NCBI GenBank assembly: GCA_038373885.1
Contig: JAWZYV010012238.1
Span: 1-64,000, forward strand
From: Cheiracanthium punctorium
Taxonomy: Eukaryota > Arthropoda > Arachnida > Araneae > Cheiracanthiidae
DNA length: 64,000 nucleotides
Reading direction: 5' to 3'
The position numbers were made by a program, and so were the translations under genes. The notes beneath the pieces are model-generated. The model saw nothing but the letters and a program-made list of their open reading frames with translations. It did not search any database and was not told the origin of the DNA. Positions 22,830 through 34,505 of this stretch are shown in pieces (the first letter of the stretch is position 1; each line of letters opens with the position of its first letter).

Positions 22830-24790
22830 ATAAACTGTAGCGTTTGCTAGTTTCTCGCCCAATAGGGAAGATATCACCAGGCTAATGGAAACTTGTTGGG
22901 CATAGTGGAACTTATTGCTAAGTATGATCCAGTGCTTTTAGAACATTTGCGCCGTATCAGAAATTATGAAATAAGAGATCATTTTCTTTGAAACAGAATT
23001 CAAAATGAACTAATTCAGCTTATAAGTGATAAAGTTTTGGAAGCCATAAGTAGTGAAATTTGCAAATCAAAATATCATTTTATAATTCTTGATTGTATGA
23101 CGGATGTAAGTCATCAGGAACAAATGATTTTATTTATTTGCTATGTCTGCTGTGAAGAAAATAGTGCTGGAATGCACAAACGTTTTATGTGTTTTTTGTC
23201 CATTTGTAACAGCATGGGTCAGTGTCTCAGAAAAGTTCTTAATAAGTTGAAAGACTTGAAAATTTCTCTTGACGATTGCCGCGGCCAAGAATATGATAAC
23301 GGCGCAAAAATGCGAAGCAAAAACAATGGTGTACAGCAGGCACGCCCAACCTGCGGCCCATTTGAAGACTTTTTGAGGCCCAATTGAAGTTTTTAACAGT
23401 CTATATCATTTACATTAGAAGTTACAAGGTGAAAATAAGTTGATTACCGATTGTTATCAAGATTAAAATCCTTTGTAGCAAAGCTTTATGAAAAGAAATT
23501 GCGGTTATGAAAAAAATTGCGGCCCACCAACCGATTTGGGTTGGGCACCCCTGGTGTACAGTCTCGAATACTGCAAAAAAAATCCCACAGCTTTTTTTTG
23601 TTCCATGTGGATGTCACAGCTTGAACTTAACTTTTGGCGATATGGCCAAAGCATCAAATGTAGCTGTTACATTTTTCGGTATTGTTCAGCAAATTTACAT
23701 TTTATTTTCCGCTTCAACTAATCGATGGGAAATTCTAAAGAAACATTTGAAAAAATTGATTGTCAAAGCTTTCCGTGACACTAGATAGGAATGTAAAATA
23801 GAAAGCGTTAAAGCTATTAGGTTCCAAATTGGGGATGTTTATGATGCTATTGTTGAAGTTTCCGGAACTACCAATGATCCGAAATGTAAAGCGGAAGCAA
23901 AAGCTCTTGCTAAGGAGGCAATTAAATGTTTTTAATTTTTTACCACTTTGTGAGTAAGGTATGACATTTTAATACAATTCAATTTTGTCAGCAAACTAAT
24001 GAAAAGTGTTAATATAAATTTGAACACTGCTTTGCAAGTGATAGATAACACAGCTGCATTTTTAAAAAAGTTCAAAGTCTAAAGCTGCCAGCAAATGAGC
24101 TTGAAATGGATGCTTCTCTGATATGCATTTTTGTCGCTAGAAGAAAAAGAGTCAACAAAAATTTCAATTATGAGCTTGATGATAGGAGCGTTACTGAACT
24201 CGTAGAAATCTATCGTATAAATTTTTTCAATGTTCTTATTGACCATGCTATAATGTCAATTGAGGAACGCTTTCAACAGCTAAGCAGCTTCAATAATAAT
24301 TTTGTATTCCTTTTCAATGTTTGTGAACTGAAACAAAGGACTGTGATCCACTGAATCACCGAAACCATCTAGCTCCTATATTAGATAATATCAATGGACA
24401 AGTTTTTTATATACGAAAATTACCGGTTTTTTTTTTTTTTTTAACGTGAAAGGTGAAATTCATTATGACATTCCTATGATAATAACTTCTCCACATAAAT
24501 TCTTAACTATTTGTACTAAAATTGTCTGCATGATGTTCTGCCAAACTTTATGATTGCTTTAAGAATTCCCCTAACTTGCTCCCCGCCCCCCTATTGCCTC
24601 TGCAGAAAGCTCCTTTACAAGATAAAGATAATAAAAACTTATTTGAGATCAAAGATGACCAATTCACGCCTGTTATCCTTGGCACTCATTTCTATTGAGA
24701 ATGACCTGGCATCTTCATTTGACTATTCTCGTTTAATAGAGAATTTCGCTGCTCCAAAAGCTAGAAAATTGCTTTGTAGTGAACAGATCA
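22830..24790 (+). pseudogene. decayed hAT-family transposase (ZMYM1-like)
   Basis: Pieces of one protein lie in order but in shifting frames. Near 22900 is a segment reading like VELIAKYDPVLLEHLRRIRN. 23010-23330 covers SDKVLEAISSEICKSKYHF and ILDCMTDVSHQEQMILFICY (the RNase-H-like core start). 23570-23935 has FVPCGCHSLNL, the IVQQIYILFSASTNRWEILK region and a stop where the family continues DTRWE. 24106-24340 resembles the RRKR...YELDD, SIEERFQQLSSFN region. 24550-24780 is the C-terminal hAT dimerisation part (KTYLRSKMTNSRLLSLALIS). Stops, frameshifts and an inserted MITE show it is dead. Family assignment rests on remembered motif order of ZMYM1-like hAT proteins. Confidence 0.8.
23337..23553. 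mobile_element. 217 bp hAT MITE inside the transposase pseudogene
   Basis: Starts CAGGCACGCCCAACC and ends GGTTGGGCACCCCTG (imperfect inverted repeats), with inner CTGCGGCCC and TTGCGGCCC marks. It is flanked by a perfect 8 bp duplication, GTGTACAG, at 23329-23336 and 23554-23561. Removing it brings together the two halves of the transposase reading near residues NNGVQ and SRILQKK. Confidence 0.9.
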
Positions 24791-24799
24791 TAATTTTTT

Positions 24800-25160
24800 T
24801 TCTTTGTAAATTTACGTTCTCAAAATTGTATCCATATTTTTCACATTGTTCCATTATTAATACAAGTTGATTAAATCAATTTTTAAATGAGGAGAATTTG
24901 TAATTTCGCCTATAACTTTCTTTTTCAAATTTACAGCATGTTAAGTAGCTAGTATGCGAATTTTAAACTTTGGGAACGTATTGTATTAAAATATTAATTA
25001 ATTAATCCAATTTATTTAGTCATCAGTAGAAGCGTCTTTTTACTGGGTGGGGGCATGCCAAGATCCACAATTTAATAAACAGAGAAAATTAAAAGATCTG
25101 TAATTATTTTTTTTTTGTCCAGGGCCGCTGAATATGTTTCGCCCAGGGCTGCTAAAACCA
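24800..25160. other. no gene recognised
   Basis: AT-rich sequence downstream of the hAT pseudogene. I could not identify the terminal inverted repeats of the parent hAT element. Confidence 0.35.
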
Positions 25161-25163
25161 ATA

Positions 25164-25575
25164 CCTCCTAGATAGAGAAGGCCTGAGAACAGAAACTTTT
25201 ACGTCATCACTTGGTCTTCTAAGATGACGTCATCACAGCTTTACTTTCACAAAGTAAAACTACTTAAAATTTCTGGTGAATGATACAAATTTTAGAAATA
25301 TCTTAAGTTGAATATAAAAATTAAAATACCTTTCTGATAAAAAATAATTTATTAAGATCAATTTCTATATCATATTACATAATTAGTGATAGTTAAAATT
25401 TCCAATTGGTCGTAAAGTTAAATTTTCTATCTTAAATCATTAAAATGTTTTATGCGGGAGTCAATTCACCACAAACTTTGAATAGTTTTACTTTCTGTAA
25501 ACAAATGTGTGATGAGGTCACTTTTGTGGACCTAGTGATGAAGTTTCTGTTCTCAGGCATTGTATATCTAGGAGG
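25164..25575. mobile_element. 412 bp inverted-repeat element
   Basis: The left arm CCTCCTAGATA...GCCTGAGAACAGAAACTT is repeated inversely at the right as AAGTTTCTGTTCTCAGGC...TATCTAGGAGG, and similarity continues inward (tcatcact-ggtc, actttc/gaaagt, aaagtaaaact). Arms are about 100 bp. Frames on both strands at 25445-25687 are by-products of the arm. Target duplication not resolved. Confidence 0.65.
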
Positions 25576-25689
25576 TGTTGCTAACACCCTGATCACGTCC
25601 CTGCCTAAAACGCTTCGCAGAATGTTGAGAAGTAAGCGACCACGTCCAAATTTAGAGGTTTCTTCAACAAAGAGCACCAAAAATTGAAG

Positions 25690-27150
25690 CCGTTGGTTTT
25701 AGAATCGAATGGAAAACATCATATAAGAGGTAATATAAGAATAATTTACTATTTATGAGGGCAAAAAATTTGCATACATAAAAATGAACGACACTTCCCG
25801 TTGTCAGCATAAAAAAGTACTTTGTTGCATAAAAGTTAAAATTCCAAAACCATTTTTAAATTTTTATTTAACAAAATGTACAATAGCAACAGAAATAGAT
25901 ATTTGTATTACATAAGGTTATTAAAATTTTTTTATAATTTCAACACATAATATCGTACCATATATACATTGTTACGTAAACCATTACTCAAAAACGAGGC
26001 ATGTGGCAGACACTACCTCTTTTGCTATCTTACTAGCAGCCAGCAGACACACATAACATACCAATTTTAGGTGCAAACTTCTCTTATTACTAACTCGACT
26101 TAGATGTCGAACTTACTTGAAACATGGGAGAAAAATCCATGTGAATCGAATGTGAGCATCGTAAAATTAGTTAACCTAAAAAAATAATTTTACATGTGTG
26201 GTTGTATAATTTTTTGACATTTCATAATATTATATTCACTAAAATATTACTAACCTGATTCAGGAAATACAGAATATTTAACTCAACAATAATGAACAGT
26301 GGTCTTTTCAAAATAAACGGATACCACAAAATGAAAAGTACCTCATAGTTAACATTGAGGATATACTTTTGAAGACATTTTTTAAGGGAATAAATCAACT
26401 TAAATGATTCTCGACTCAATTTAGAATGGCGTAAAAGATGATTATTTTTTTTTATCAACATTCCAAGTATTTTTAAAATTCATTTGCACCTTATGTAAAA
26501 CAATATTTTTAAGTTGGCATATTTTTTCCCCAACAGAAATTTCAAAACGATTAAACTTGCACTTCCATCCCCCCCCCCCCCCTCTGGAAATTTTTTGTTA
26601 AAATTTTGTACCAAGTAAATAAAAATGTAATTGCCACAGTAAAACTTTGGTTCTCTATTGGATGAATGCATTTACAGAGTTCTATCAGAGTTGAAAATTG
26701 CTCCGAAATATAATTAGCCAAATTTCGTAAATAGTAATTTTTTTCAAATGTCTTCCCAAAACGCTGAACAGTCTACACGTTTAACTTCGAAACTTTACTC
26801 TAATTTTAGTGTAAAAAAAATTTCGTGAAAATGTATTGTTTCATATGTTAGCTACTATGTATTTTTTGAAACAGTGGTTGACCTTTAGTTTTGACCGTCC
26901 AAAACAATTAGATTAAAAAAAAAAAAAAAAAAACTTCGGGCTTGGACAACACTTCGGGCATTGAGACAACACTTTTTCTGTTACAAAAAAAGAACATTTA
27001 CATGCATTTTCAAAGCTAGTATTTTAGTAGGGGAAACACTGCCAAAATAAAAAAAGGAAAATTTTCATGAGAGCATTAGGAAAATGTTTATTAGATTTTT
27101 GAAGTTTTAAACTCATCAAACCAGTCAGGCGTAAGTCAAATCCACCCGGC
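25690..27150. other. no gene recognised; diverged MITE at ~26685-26890
   Basis: 26690-26890 has arms like the CCACTTTTT-family MITE (ttgctccgaaatataattag; inversely acagtggttgacctt), but much changed. A C run lies at 26568-26582 and an A run at 26915-26932. No coding evidence. Confidence 0.35.
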
Positions 27151-27154
27151 CCCA

Positions 27155-27367
27155 CCATGGCCGAGTGCATAAGACATTGAACATAGCAGATGACTGAAGC
27201 GTTAAGGTTGAGGGTTCTTGCCTACCACGCGTCTGTCGATCTAATGGTCTGGAATTTGGGGTTGTTTTCTCCAGATATAATTCGAATACACGTTAGACCC
27301 CCTTAAAATGTGCTCCACCATAGGTACCTTCCCTGCTAGTCAGATACCTCTTGAGTAGGTTTGCCGT
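27155..27367 (+). mobile_element. tRNA-derived SINE, full unit
   Basis: Head caccatggccgagtgcataa (A-box-like), gggttcttgcc (B-box-like), then cgcgtctgtcgatctaatgg, ttttctccagatataattcg, acgttagacccccttaaaat and a tail ending gtaggtttgccgtaaaac. Confidence 0.75.
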
Positions 27368-28213
27368 AAAACATTACCCAGCACAAAGTAAATTTTAAAA
27401 TCTTAACACAAAGGAATATCTACAAAAAGCAAACTAATCAATACCATTTCTCGGGATATAAAGCGGTTTTATTGGCAGAGCAAGCAATGTTTTTACAAGC
27501 ACTAAATTTTAAAGAATTTTGATCTTTTTTCTTCTATGAAGTTGCAACAACCAGAATTTTCAACGCGATAATTTAATGAAAAACAAAAACATTTTTTTCT
27601 GTTCCTCTGCAGTATGGGAAGAGCCAATACGTAAGTTGTCATGAGATTCTGGCTTACTTGGTCATATTCAACTAGAAACAAGAAGTTGTATCGCTATACT
27701 GACTCGTGACGTTCGAGAGCAAAGTTTGATGGAATGAGACGTACTAAGTAGTGGTTTAAGTTTACTGTGAAAATTTGAAAAGAAAACTCGAAATTGTGTG
27801 GCTGCTTATGGTAATTTTATCCAATTTATTTTTGTTTAAATGAATCTTTATTGAGTATTGATTAAATACTAAGCTGAAATATATCGCTAGAAATTATGAT
27901 TGCAGCTCATATTTTTTTTTAAAATTTAATTTTAACCGCTGATCCAAAGATAGATTTGAGGAATGATAAACTTGATAAAAACGATGACAAAGAAAACAGA
28001 ATTTTATTATTGCTGTAGAAATTTTCATTTTACGCCTAACCTCGTTCCTTTAAGGTGACTCATTTCAGAAAACGTTAGGGCTGGAACGTTACGCCTGAAT
28101 ACGACAGTGTGGAGAATAGCGTTCACCGTTTACGTTATGACACAACACTGTGTTTGAACGTGTTTGTTCCTATAATATTGGAGCAACCAGAATTTTAAAC
28201 AAGATAATTTTAT

Positions 28214-28707
28214 TTAACCCTGTGAGGCGCAACCCTTTCCCAATGCTGAATAATGGGCAGCCGTTGCCATCGCTCGACTTAACTACCAGCAAGATGGCGG
28301 ACGATCGAAACGTTCATCGCGTGCCACAGCTGGCTATGCCGCACAGCCAGCTGCGTCAAAAAAGGGTCTGTAGATCTGTGGCACGTGCGATGAACGTTTC
28401 GATCGTCCGCCATCTTGCTGGTCGTTAAGTCGAGCGATGGCAACGGCTGCCCTTTTTTCAGCATTGGTCAATCTATCCAGCTGTTCTCGCATTCTTCCAT
28501 TTTTCAGCAGATGTCAGTGCTGTTAAAAATAATTAATTGACCATTTTTTTACGGGAAATGACATGCTTAAAAAGTAAAGGATTCTCTGGAGCTAGGTCAC
28601 CCGCAACTATTTTTATAGAAATCCAATCTATTCTTCGTGACTGGCAACAGTCAAAACGTCAGAGTTTGGTGTTCTCAGAGCGGGAACACTGCGCGTTAAA
28701 GGGTTAA
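28214..28707 (+). mobile_element. piggyBac-like MITE, full copy with long palindrome
   Basis: TTAA at 28214-28217 and 28704-28707. Left end CCCTGTGAGGCGC, right end GCGCGTTAAAGGG. Long arms surround the apex agctggctatgccgcacagc. Opposed open frames over the palindrome (28150-28428 plus, 28279-28464 minus) simply reflect that the arms are complementary. Confidence 0.85.
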
Positions 28708-28965
28708 TCCTTTGAAGCGCAACCATTTCCCAATGTCGAAACAGTGCAGGAGTTGCTATCGCACGATTATCACCTCTGGAGCTGCCGATTTCAGGTGGTT
28801 AGTCTCTCCTCTGGAATGGGTTCTGAGTGAGGGTACCACCTAGCATAAGTCGGACTTCCTCCCATTGGGGCCCACTCAAAATGGAAGGCGCCCCCTTCCG
28901 CCCATCGCCTCCCTATCTGAGGGGATCTGGCACTGCATGCGATTGTCGGAGAACAACAACAACAT
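28704..28965 (+). repeat. second MITE head plus unknown repeat ending in (AAC)n
   Basis: Sharing the TTAA at 28704, tcctttgaagcgcaaccatt restarts the MITE left arm and stops near 28770. It is followed by GC-richer sequence (ggtaccacctagcataagtc, ggcgcccccttccgcccatc) ending in ggagaacaacaacaacat. An (AAC)n end suggests the 3' tail of a retroposon, of unknown family. Confidence 0.45.
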
Positions 28966-29311
28966 TTTAAGAGTGCTTGTTCCTATAATATTGGAGCAAC
29001 CAGAATTTGAAACAAGATAGTTTTATTTAATCCATTTTTTTTCTCCATAACTATTCTCTTGCTACGGATGGACGGGCGAATAGTCATGATGTTCTGACTC
29101 GTAAGTCAGCTTGGGTTAGACGTATGAAGAACCATTTTACCGCTGTGAACGTAGAGGCACAGCTACGAATTCAATGGAATGAAAGCAACCGCAGTTTGAG
29201 CAGTCATTTTTCTCCCCGAATAACAAAGGGAAAATTTATGAAAAAAAAATTATATTTTCAAAGTTTTATGCTCTTCCAATAAATCAAATGTTTGCGGAAA
29301 ATAGGCCAAAA

Positions 29312-29500
29312 CGCGGCCGAGTGGGTAAGACATTGAACGTAGTAGATGGCTGAAATGTGAAGTTCGAGGGTTCTTGCCTGCCGATCATTTGTCGATCTAA
29401 CGGTCTCGAGTTTGGGGTGGTTTTCTCCGGATGAAACTTGAATAAGCGTTAGAACCTCTTAAAATGTGCTCCACCCAAGGCATCTTTTGGACTGGTAGAA
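29312..29500 (+). mobile_element. tRNA-derived SINE
   Basis: Head acgcggccgagtgggtaaga, then cattgaacgtagtagatggc, a B-box-like ttcgagggttcttgcc, ttgtcgatctaacggtctcg, and body to cacccaaggcatctt. This is the clearest head of the family in the window. Confidence 0.75.
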
Positions 29501-30551
29501 AGACCGAACTCCTCATAAATATGTCCTTGGTAATGGATTCTATTACTACAAAAATCTAATAGGAAAAACAATTGTGACAACAACAATTATGATAAATGTG
29601 AAATTAAAATAAATGTGAAATATAACAGTTGTCCACACCATGTGACGTTATTTTAGAAATTAAACCAGAAATACAAAGTTTTTTTTCCAGCAGAACCACT
29701 TTGAAAGTGAATAGATTGGACACCTTTTATGTTCGTTTTGATCTGAAATAAGACTTTGTGTTATCATTTTGCAGTTACGCTATATACCATCTCAAGTAAG
29801 TATCTGTAAGGTAAAGAATTTCTCATATTTTGAAATTTTGTAAAGATAACATTAAAATTAATTATTTGAGTAAGAAAAACATTTGATTCCTTCCGTACGA
29901 AGAACGGTAAGCAGCTGGTTTTTCTGAATTTATTTTTTTTCTGAAAGTTGCACGAGACATGTAGGTTTACTGATAATAAAGGTGCATAGTACAGTAGGGT
30001 GGGCACAAGTTATATGGAGGAAAATGTTTTTAATGTTATTTTTTGGGGCACCCCCCTCTAAAAGTTGCCAGTTGACTAGAAATGATTGGTAAATGAGATT
30101 GGTAAAGTTTTAGTTCAATTGCGTAATATTAACACGTGCCCCATCGAGGTTGAATTCTTGAAAAATTACGATTTTTGCCGAAAATATCTAGTTTCTTCCT
30201 TCATTTTGTATAAACTATTTGCTCTATAAACCTGGTACTTGTTTTATTTAAAAAATGGTTTTGCTTTGAACTTTTATTTTCAACAAAACCTATATTTAAT
30301 GACATTCAGTGTTTTTTAGGTCAGTTTGTGAATCGTACCACCAAATTCTGCATTTTTGTAAAATTAGTGAAAAAAAGACAAATTGAGAATTTTTAATAAT
30401 TTTGATCATTTTTTTGTATTATTTGCATCAAAAAACAAAAAATAAATCAAGTATTATCGTACTTGAATATGCATGTTACATAAACTACGATTCGCGAAAT
30501 ATTTTTATTTATTTGGTATGCATTTCTGTGCTTCAGAAGAAAGATCTTGAT

Positions 30552-30763
30552 TTGTTTTGGCGGAGGCCTTGGGACCTTTACCTTGGACGGAGGACTTTAT
30601 AAGGAGCCCTAACAGGTATTCGTGTCGCATCTGGAGAAAACTGCCCAAAACTCCCGACCGTTAGATCGGCAGTATCGCGGTAGGCCCGAACGCGAGACCT
30701 TCCCACTTCAGCCATCTACTAATTTCCAGTGTTTTACCCACTCGGCCATGGTGTTGCCCCATA
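30552..30763 (-). mobile_element. tRNA-derived SINE (reverse orientation)
   Basis: Reverse complement of the full unit: ggacggaggactttataagg, cgtgtcgcatctggagaaaa, ctcccgaccgttagatcggc, the B-box region gcccgaacgcgagacc, and the head ttacccactcggccatggtg. Confidence 0.75.
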
Positions 30764-31390
30764 CTTTTCTTAGATTTTTTTTTTCTCTCTCTCCAGATCT
30801 TGACATACAGTTGCACATTTAAACTAGCATTACTAATTTTATGTATTAAAGAAAAAAAAACATTAACGTTTTTACGCATTTTAAATATAACAAGTTTTAA
30901 TGTAATATGTTTTACTATAAGTACACAATAATAAGTTTAAATGTATCATGTGTGTGTTTAACAATAAGTATATACGTATACATGTGCATTATTTTTTTAA
31001 TTGAAAATGCATAACAATTATCTTCACATAAATCATACGTGTTATATACAGTTTCCCTTAATTCTCTTATTTTAATGACACAATTCTCACATTTAGACAA
31101 ACTATTCAAAGCCTGGTGGATAGGTAACCATACGGAGAGTCAAGTTAAGTAATTTAGTAAGTTACCTTCGGAACTTCTTCGCTTTTGTCCATTTTCATTC
31201 TTCTTTTACTGTCTGGAATGTTTATAGTCTTGGGAGACATTTAATGCTGTCTAGACAATGTTTCAATGACACATTTATTCGTGTCCGTACAAAAGTTAAT
31301 TTTATCGCCTTTGTAAAAACACTCCTGCATATTGATGATCCACTCAGAGATAGTCTATTTAGTAGTGCATGTATCACGGGTTGCTTTACT

Positions 31391-31550
31391 CAGGCGCGTA
31401 TCCAGGAAAATTTTTCGGGGGGGGGGGATATGCACCAGGAAAATATTTCGGGGGGGGGGATATGAACTTATATGTGTATAAATAGACAGAATTTCATCAC
31501 TAATCCAAAAATTTCGGGGGGGGGATATATCCCGATATCCCCCCCCCCTG
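31391..31550. mobile_element. G/C-run MITE with perfect 8 bp target duplication
   Basis: Starts CAGGCGCGTATCCAGG and ends CCCCCCTG, with internal attt-cggggggggg blocks. It is flanked on both sides by GCTTTACT (31383-31390 and 31551-31558). The 8 bp duplication points to hAT. Confidence 0.75.
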
Positions 31551-31559
31551 GCTTTACTA

Positions 31560-32915
31560 GTGATGAGATTTCGTTAAAAACTTTTACGAATTAATTTTAT
31601 TAGCAAGACAGCAAATTTCAACGGCATTTCCCATTTCTTTTATGAATAAGAAGGAAATTTTAGTACAGCAATATTCACTTTTTTTTTTTTCAAAATACTA
31701 ATAAAAATGCGTATACTATTGTATATAAATGCATGTACAGAAAATATTATACTTCGATTCAGTGAGATTTGTGTAAGGCATTTTTGTTTCATTAAGTAAG
31801 AATTAGGGTAAACTATACAAGACATATAATTTATGTGAACATAATTATTTAGAAAAATAGTTTTGTATATTTATTGTTAAACATAATAAGATAAGGTCAC
31901 AAGTGTCATCCTTGTTTAGCACAGATCTAGTTCTGAACTTGGTCGCTCTAATTAGACTCTGAAGTGACAGATAATACTTTACACTGAACATAGTAATCCC
32001 GTCATATTATTTGACCATCATTGCTGAATATCAGCATTAAAAATGTTATTGCGAGGTTTCGGGATTGTAGATATTGAAGAATTTCAGATTATTTTTTATA
32101 TGCCAATTATAAGATATTCTGACCCGCTGTTGGGATATCAAAATGATACCTGCTTTTGATGAAATACTTAGTTGACCAATTAGCTGTCATTAAAAATAAT
32201 AAATGCCTTTGTTAGTGAAAACGATTAAAAAAAATATGATGTGATCACCACATGGTTTGCTTCTATAACTAATGAGTTATACACATTTTTATAGATTTCA
32301 TTTTAAAGAAGATGCAGATTTTGCCAACTAACGCCAAGCTTAGCAACTTGTAAAAATGTAAAAATACTTGTCCATCACGTATAAACCTCTAAGGCGAATG
32401 AAATTAAAATTTAGTATAATCATAGGTAGTCACTGAAACTGTAATCATCAAACTACTACAAAATTTTTATAATTTTTGAGATTTTGCGAAAATTGAGTAA
32501 ATGTTTCTTCTATTCCTGAAAAAGGGCAATGGAATAGAATGAAATTTGGAATTATGTTAGATGGCAAATTCATTTCAGCTATAGATGCCAAAATTGTTCT
32601 AAATATTTCACAGATTTTGAGATTTTGTGAAAATCGTGTAAATTCTTGTTCTTGTATCTCTGAAAAATGGCTCAAGAGAATACAATGAAGTTTAACAACA
32701 TTATCAGCAACGACTGAAGCAATAAATGTCGAAGCTTATTTGAAAATTTGATTAAATTTTAAAACAATATTTTTAAAATGTTTATTTGCTTTTATTTAGG
32801 TTTTGTGAAAATCGTACAAAATTTTCTTGAGGCTTAATGTTAAAATGTTTACAGTGGATCAAACAAAATTTAGTTACAGGTTAAGAATGACCTCTTGACG
32901 TTAAAAGCTCATACC
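31560..32915. other. no gene recognised; diverged tandem pair at 32455-32670
   Basis: 32465-32530 and 32610-32670 share ttttgagattttg-gaaaat-g-gtaaat and a following ctgaaaaa-gg, so an approximately 145 bp unit is repeated with divergence. The rest is AT-rich without coding signal. Confidence 0.35.
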
Positions 32916-32921
32916 AACAGA

Positions 32922-33097
32922 CAGTAGAGTAGCCAAAGGAGGGGGGATGGGGGGTCACACCCCCCCCATGAGGAATTTTTTGCCATAAAAAATGTATATT
33001 CTTCACTCCCTTATCACACTCACGTATACATAAATGTGAGAGTGAGTTGCAGTAGCCATAAAACCTCCCCCATGAAAAATTTCTGGCTACGCTACTG
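32922..33097. mobile_element. hAT-like MITE (CAGTAG..GGCTACGC ends)
   Basis: Starts CAGTAGAGTAGCC and ends GGCTACGCTACTG, with a G-run then C-run interior and the word cttatcacactcacgtatac that is also in the element at 6107. It is a second member of that family. Target duplication not clear. Confidence 0.6.
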
Positions 33098-33342
33098 CTA
33101 GCAGAATATTCCCAGCAATTTTTAAAATATTACTAACCAGTAATCTTTTAACAATGCATTGAAAGTTGAAAAAATATTTAAAGCAAAAATTTTGTGAAAT
33201 TTTTGCTTTGCACTTTGCACAACTACTTTGTAAAGTGCTACTTGTTGTTAAAGTTACATTTGTTTGATATAAAAAACAGACATTATTTTTCAGTACACCT
33301 AATACCTTTTTCGAACAACCTGCCAGACTGTATCATATAGAA

Positions 33343-33861
33343 CAGTAGTGCCCAAACTGTGTGCTACGGTACCCTAGGGTGCTGCGAGCATGCTCCAAGT
33401 CGCCAAAGAAATGATCAATAAAATACCAACTTTTGGTGGAATAGATATTCATAAAGATTTTCTATTGGAATCAGTATCCCCAAAAAATGTTTCGCTAAGC
33501 CCATGAGCAAATGGTCGAAAACAAAAATATACCAGTCAAGTTCGAGAGAGTCCAGTGTCCAGTTGTCTTTCTTTTACCGGAACTGCGTGAGACGGGGAAG
33601 GGGGCAAACTCGTATCCCTTTTACCCATACCATATATCCCTTTCCCAAAAGAACACTTTCCCGATAGTCAGTCCTGTAAGCCTAAAAGAAAGAATGAAAA
33701 ATACATCCAAACAGTTTTATTCATCACATTTAAGAAAAATGACCGTGAAACTTGCACTTCTTTTCTCCGGACATTCATATTCATATCACTTTAAAGATTA
33801 CGCCGTGAAATTTTTTAGTCTGACAAGGGTGCCGCAGCAAAAAAAATTTTGAGAATCCCCG
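33343..33861. mobile_element. 519 bp hAT MITE
   Basis: Starts CAGTAGTGCCCAAACTGTG and ends aattttgagaatccccg, typical mirrored hAT-MITE ends (...CCCAAACT / ...GAGAATCCC). Flanks ATATAGAA (33335-33342) and ATGTAGAA (33862-33869) match at 7 of 8. The 113-codon frame inside shows no known motif. The left edge of the large segmental duplication falls within this element. Confidence 0.65.
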
Positions 33862-34426
33862 ATGTAGAATATTCGAGATTTTTCCATCCCAGCACCCACC
33901 CTTCTTTTCCAAACTTCGCCTACAACAAGCATCGCTATTCGAGTCCAGCCGACAAGCACCTTGCAAACGGAATCAAGGTCAGGAGGATAGTACTTTCTCC
34001 AGCCTTCAAGGTTGATTGGTGAAAATTTCTCCCCAACAGAATTTCAAAAGTATCATCATCTTCATCTGCCAGGAAATATTGCCCAATTCAATAAGTAAAA
34101 CAATCCGATGATAATTACCCACCACACCAACCCACAGAAAAATAAAAGTAAAATGTTAAAAGTTTTTCCGACAAGGCAAAAGGGCTCTTCTTTCTCTTTT
34201 CTCTTCTGGTGGAGAGTTAAAAAAGTCTTGACAAAAGGGGGGTTACGTAGTCGAAGGCCAGTCGGCCCACGGCACGTTTTCGAGAGCATGCTCATCATTT
34301 CTGCCCCACCCTGTCGAAAACGGTGCACTATTTAGAGAAATCCTCCTCAACCTTGAAGAGTTTTTATTTATTTATTTACTTTTTTTGTCACTCATCGAGT
34401 GGCCGGGTTTTCCTGTTCGATTCCAC

Positions 34427-34434
34427 TATAAAAG
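34427..34434 (+). promoter_or_regulatory. TATA box of gene 1
   Basis: TATAAAAG lies 79 nt before the start codon. A plausible start of transcription is the TCAT at 34458-34461, about 32 nt downstream. The untranslated leader would be about 46 nt. Confidence 0.7.
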
Positions 34435-34505
34435 TAGAATTTAGACGGGGCTTCGAATCATATTTGCTTTGTCTCCTGCAGTGAGTTAGCAAGTCTCCTT
34501 TCAAG

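Noticed and set aside
25450..25687. pair of ~78-codon frames on both strands
   Set aside because: They overlap the arm of an inverted-repeat element. The frame on one strand mirrors the other with no coding bias.
25970..26110. possible LTR retrotransposon end (tgttacgtaaacc...)
   Set aside because: No second LTR, primer-binding site or gag/pol fragments were seen in the window.
27155..27240. possible functional tRNA gene
   Set aside because: A- and B-box-like words are present, but no cloverleaf with anticodon arm can be formed and the sequence continues into a SINE body found many times.
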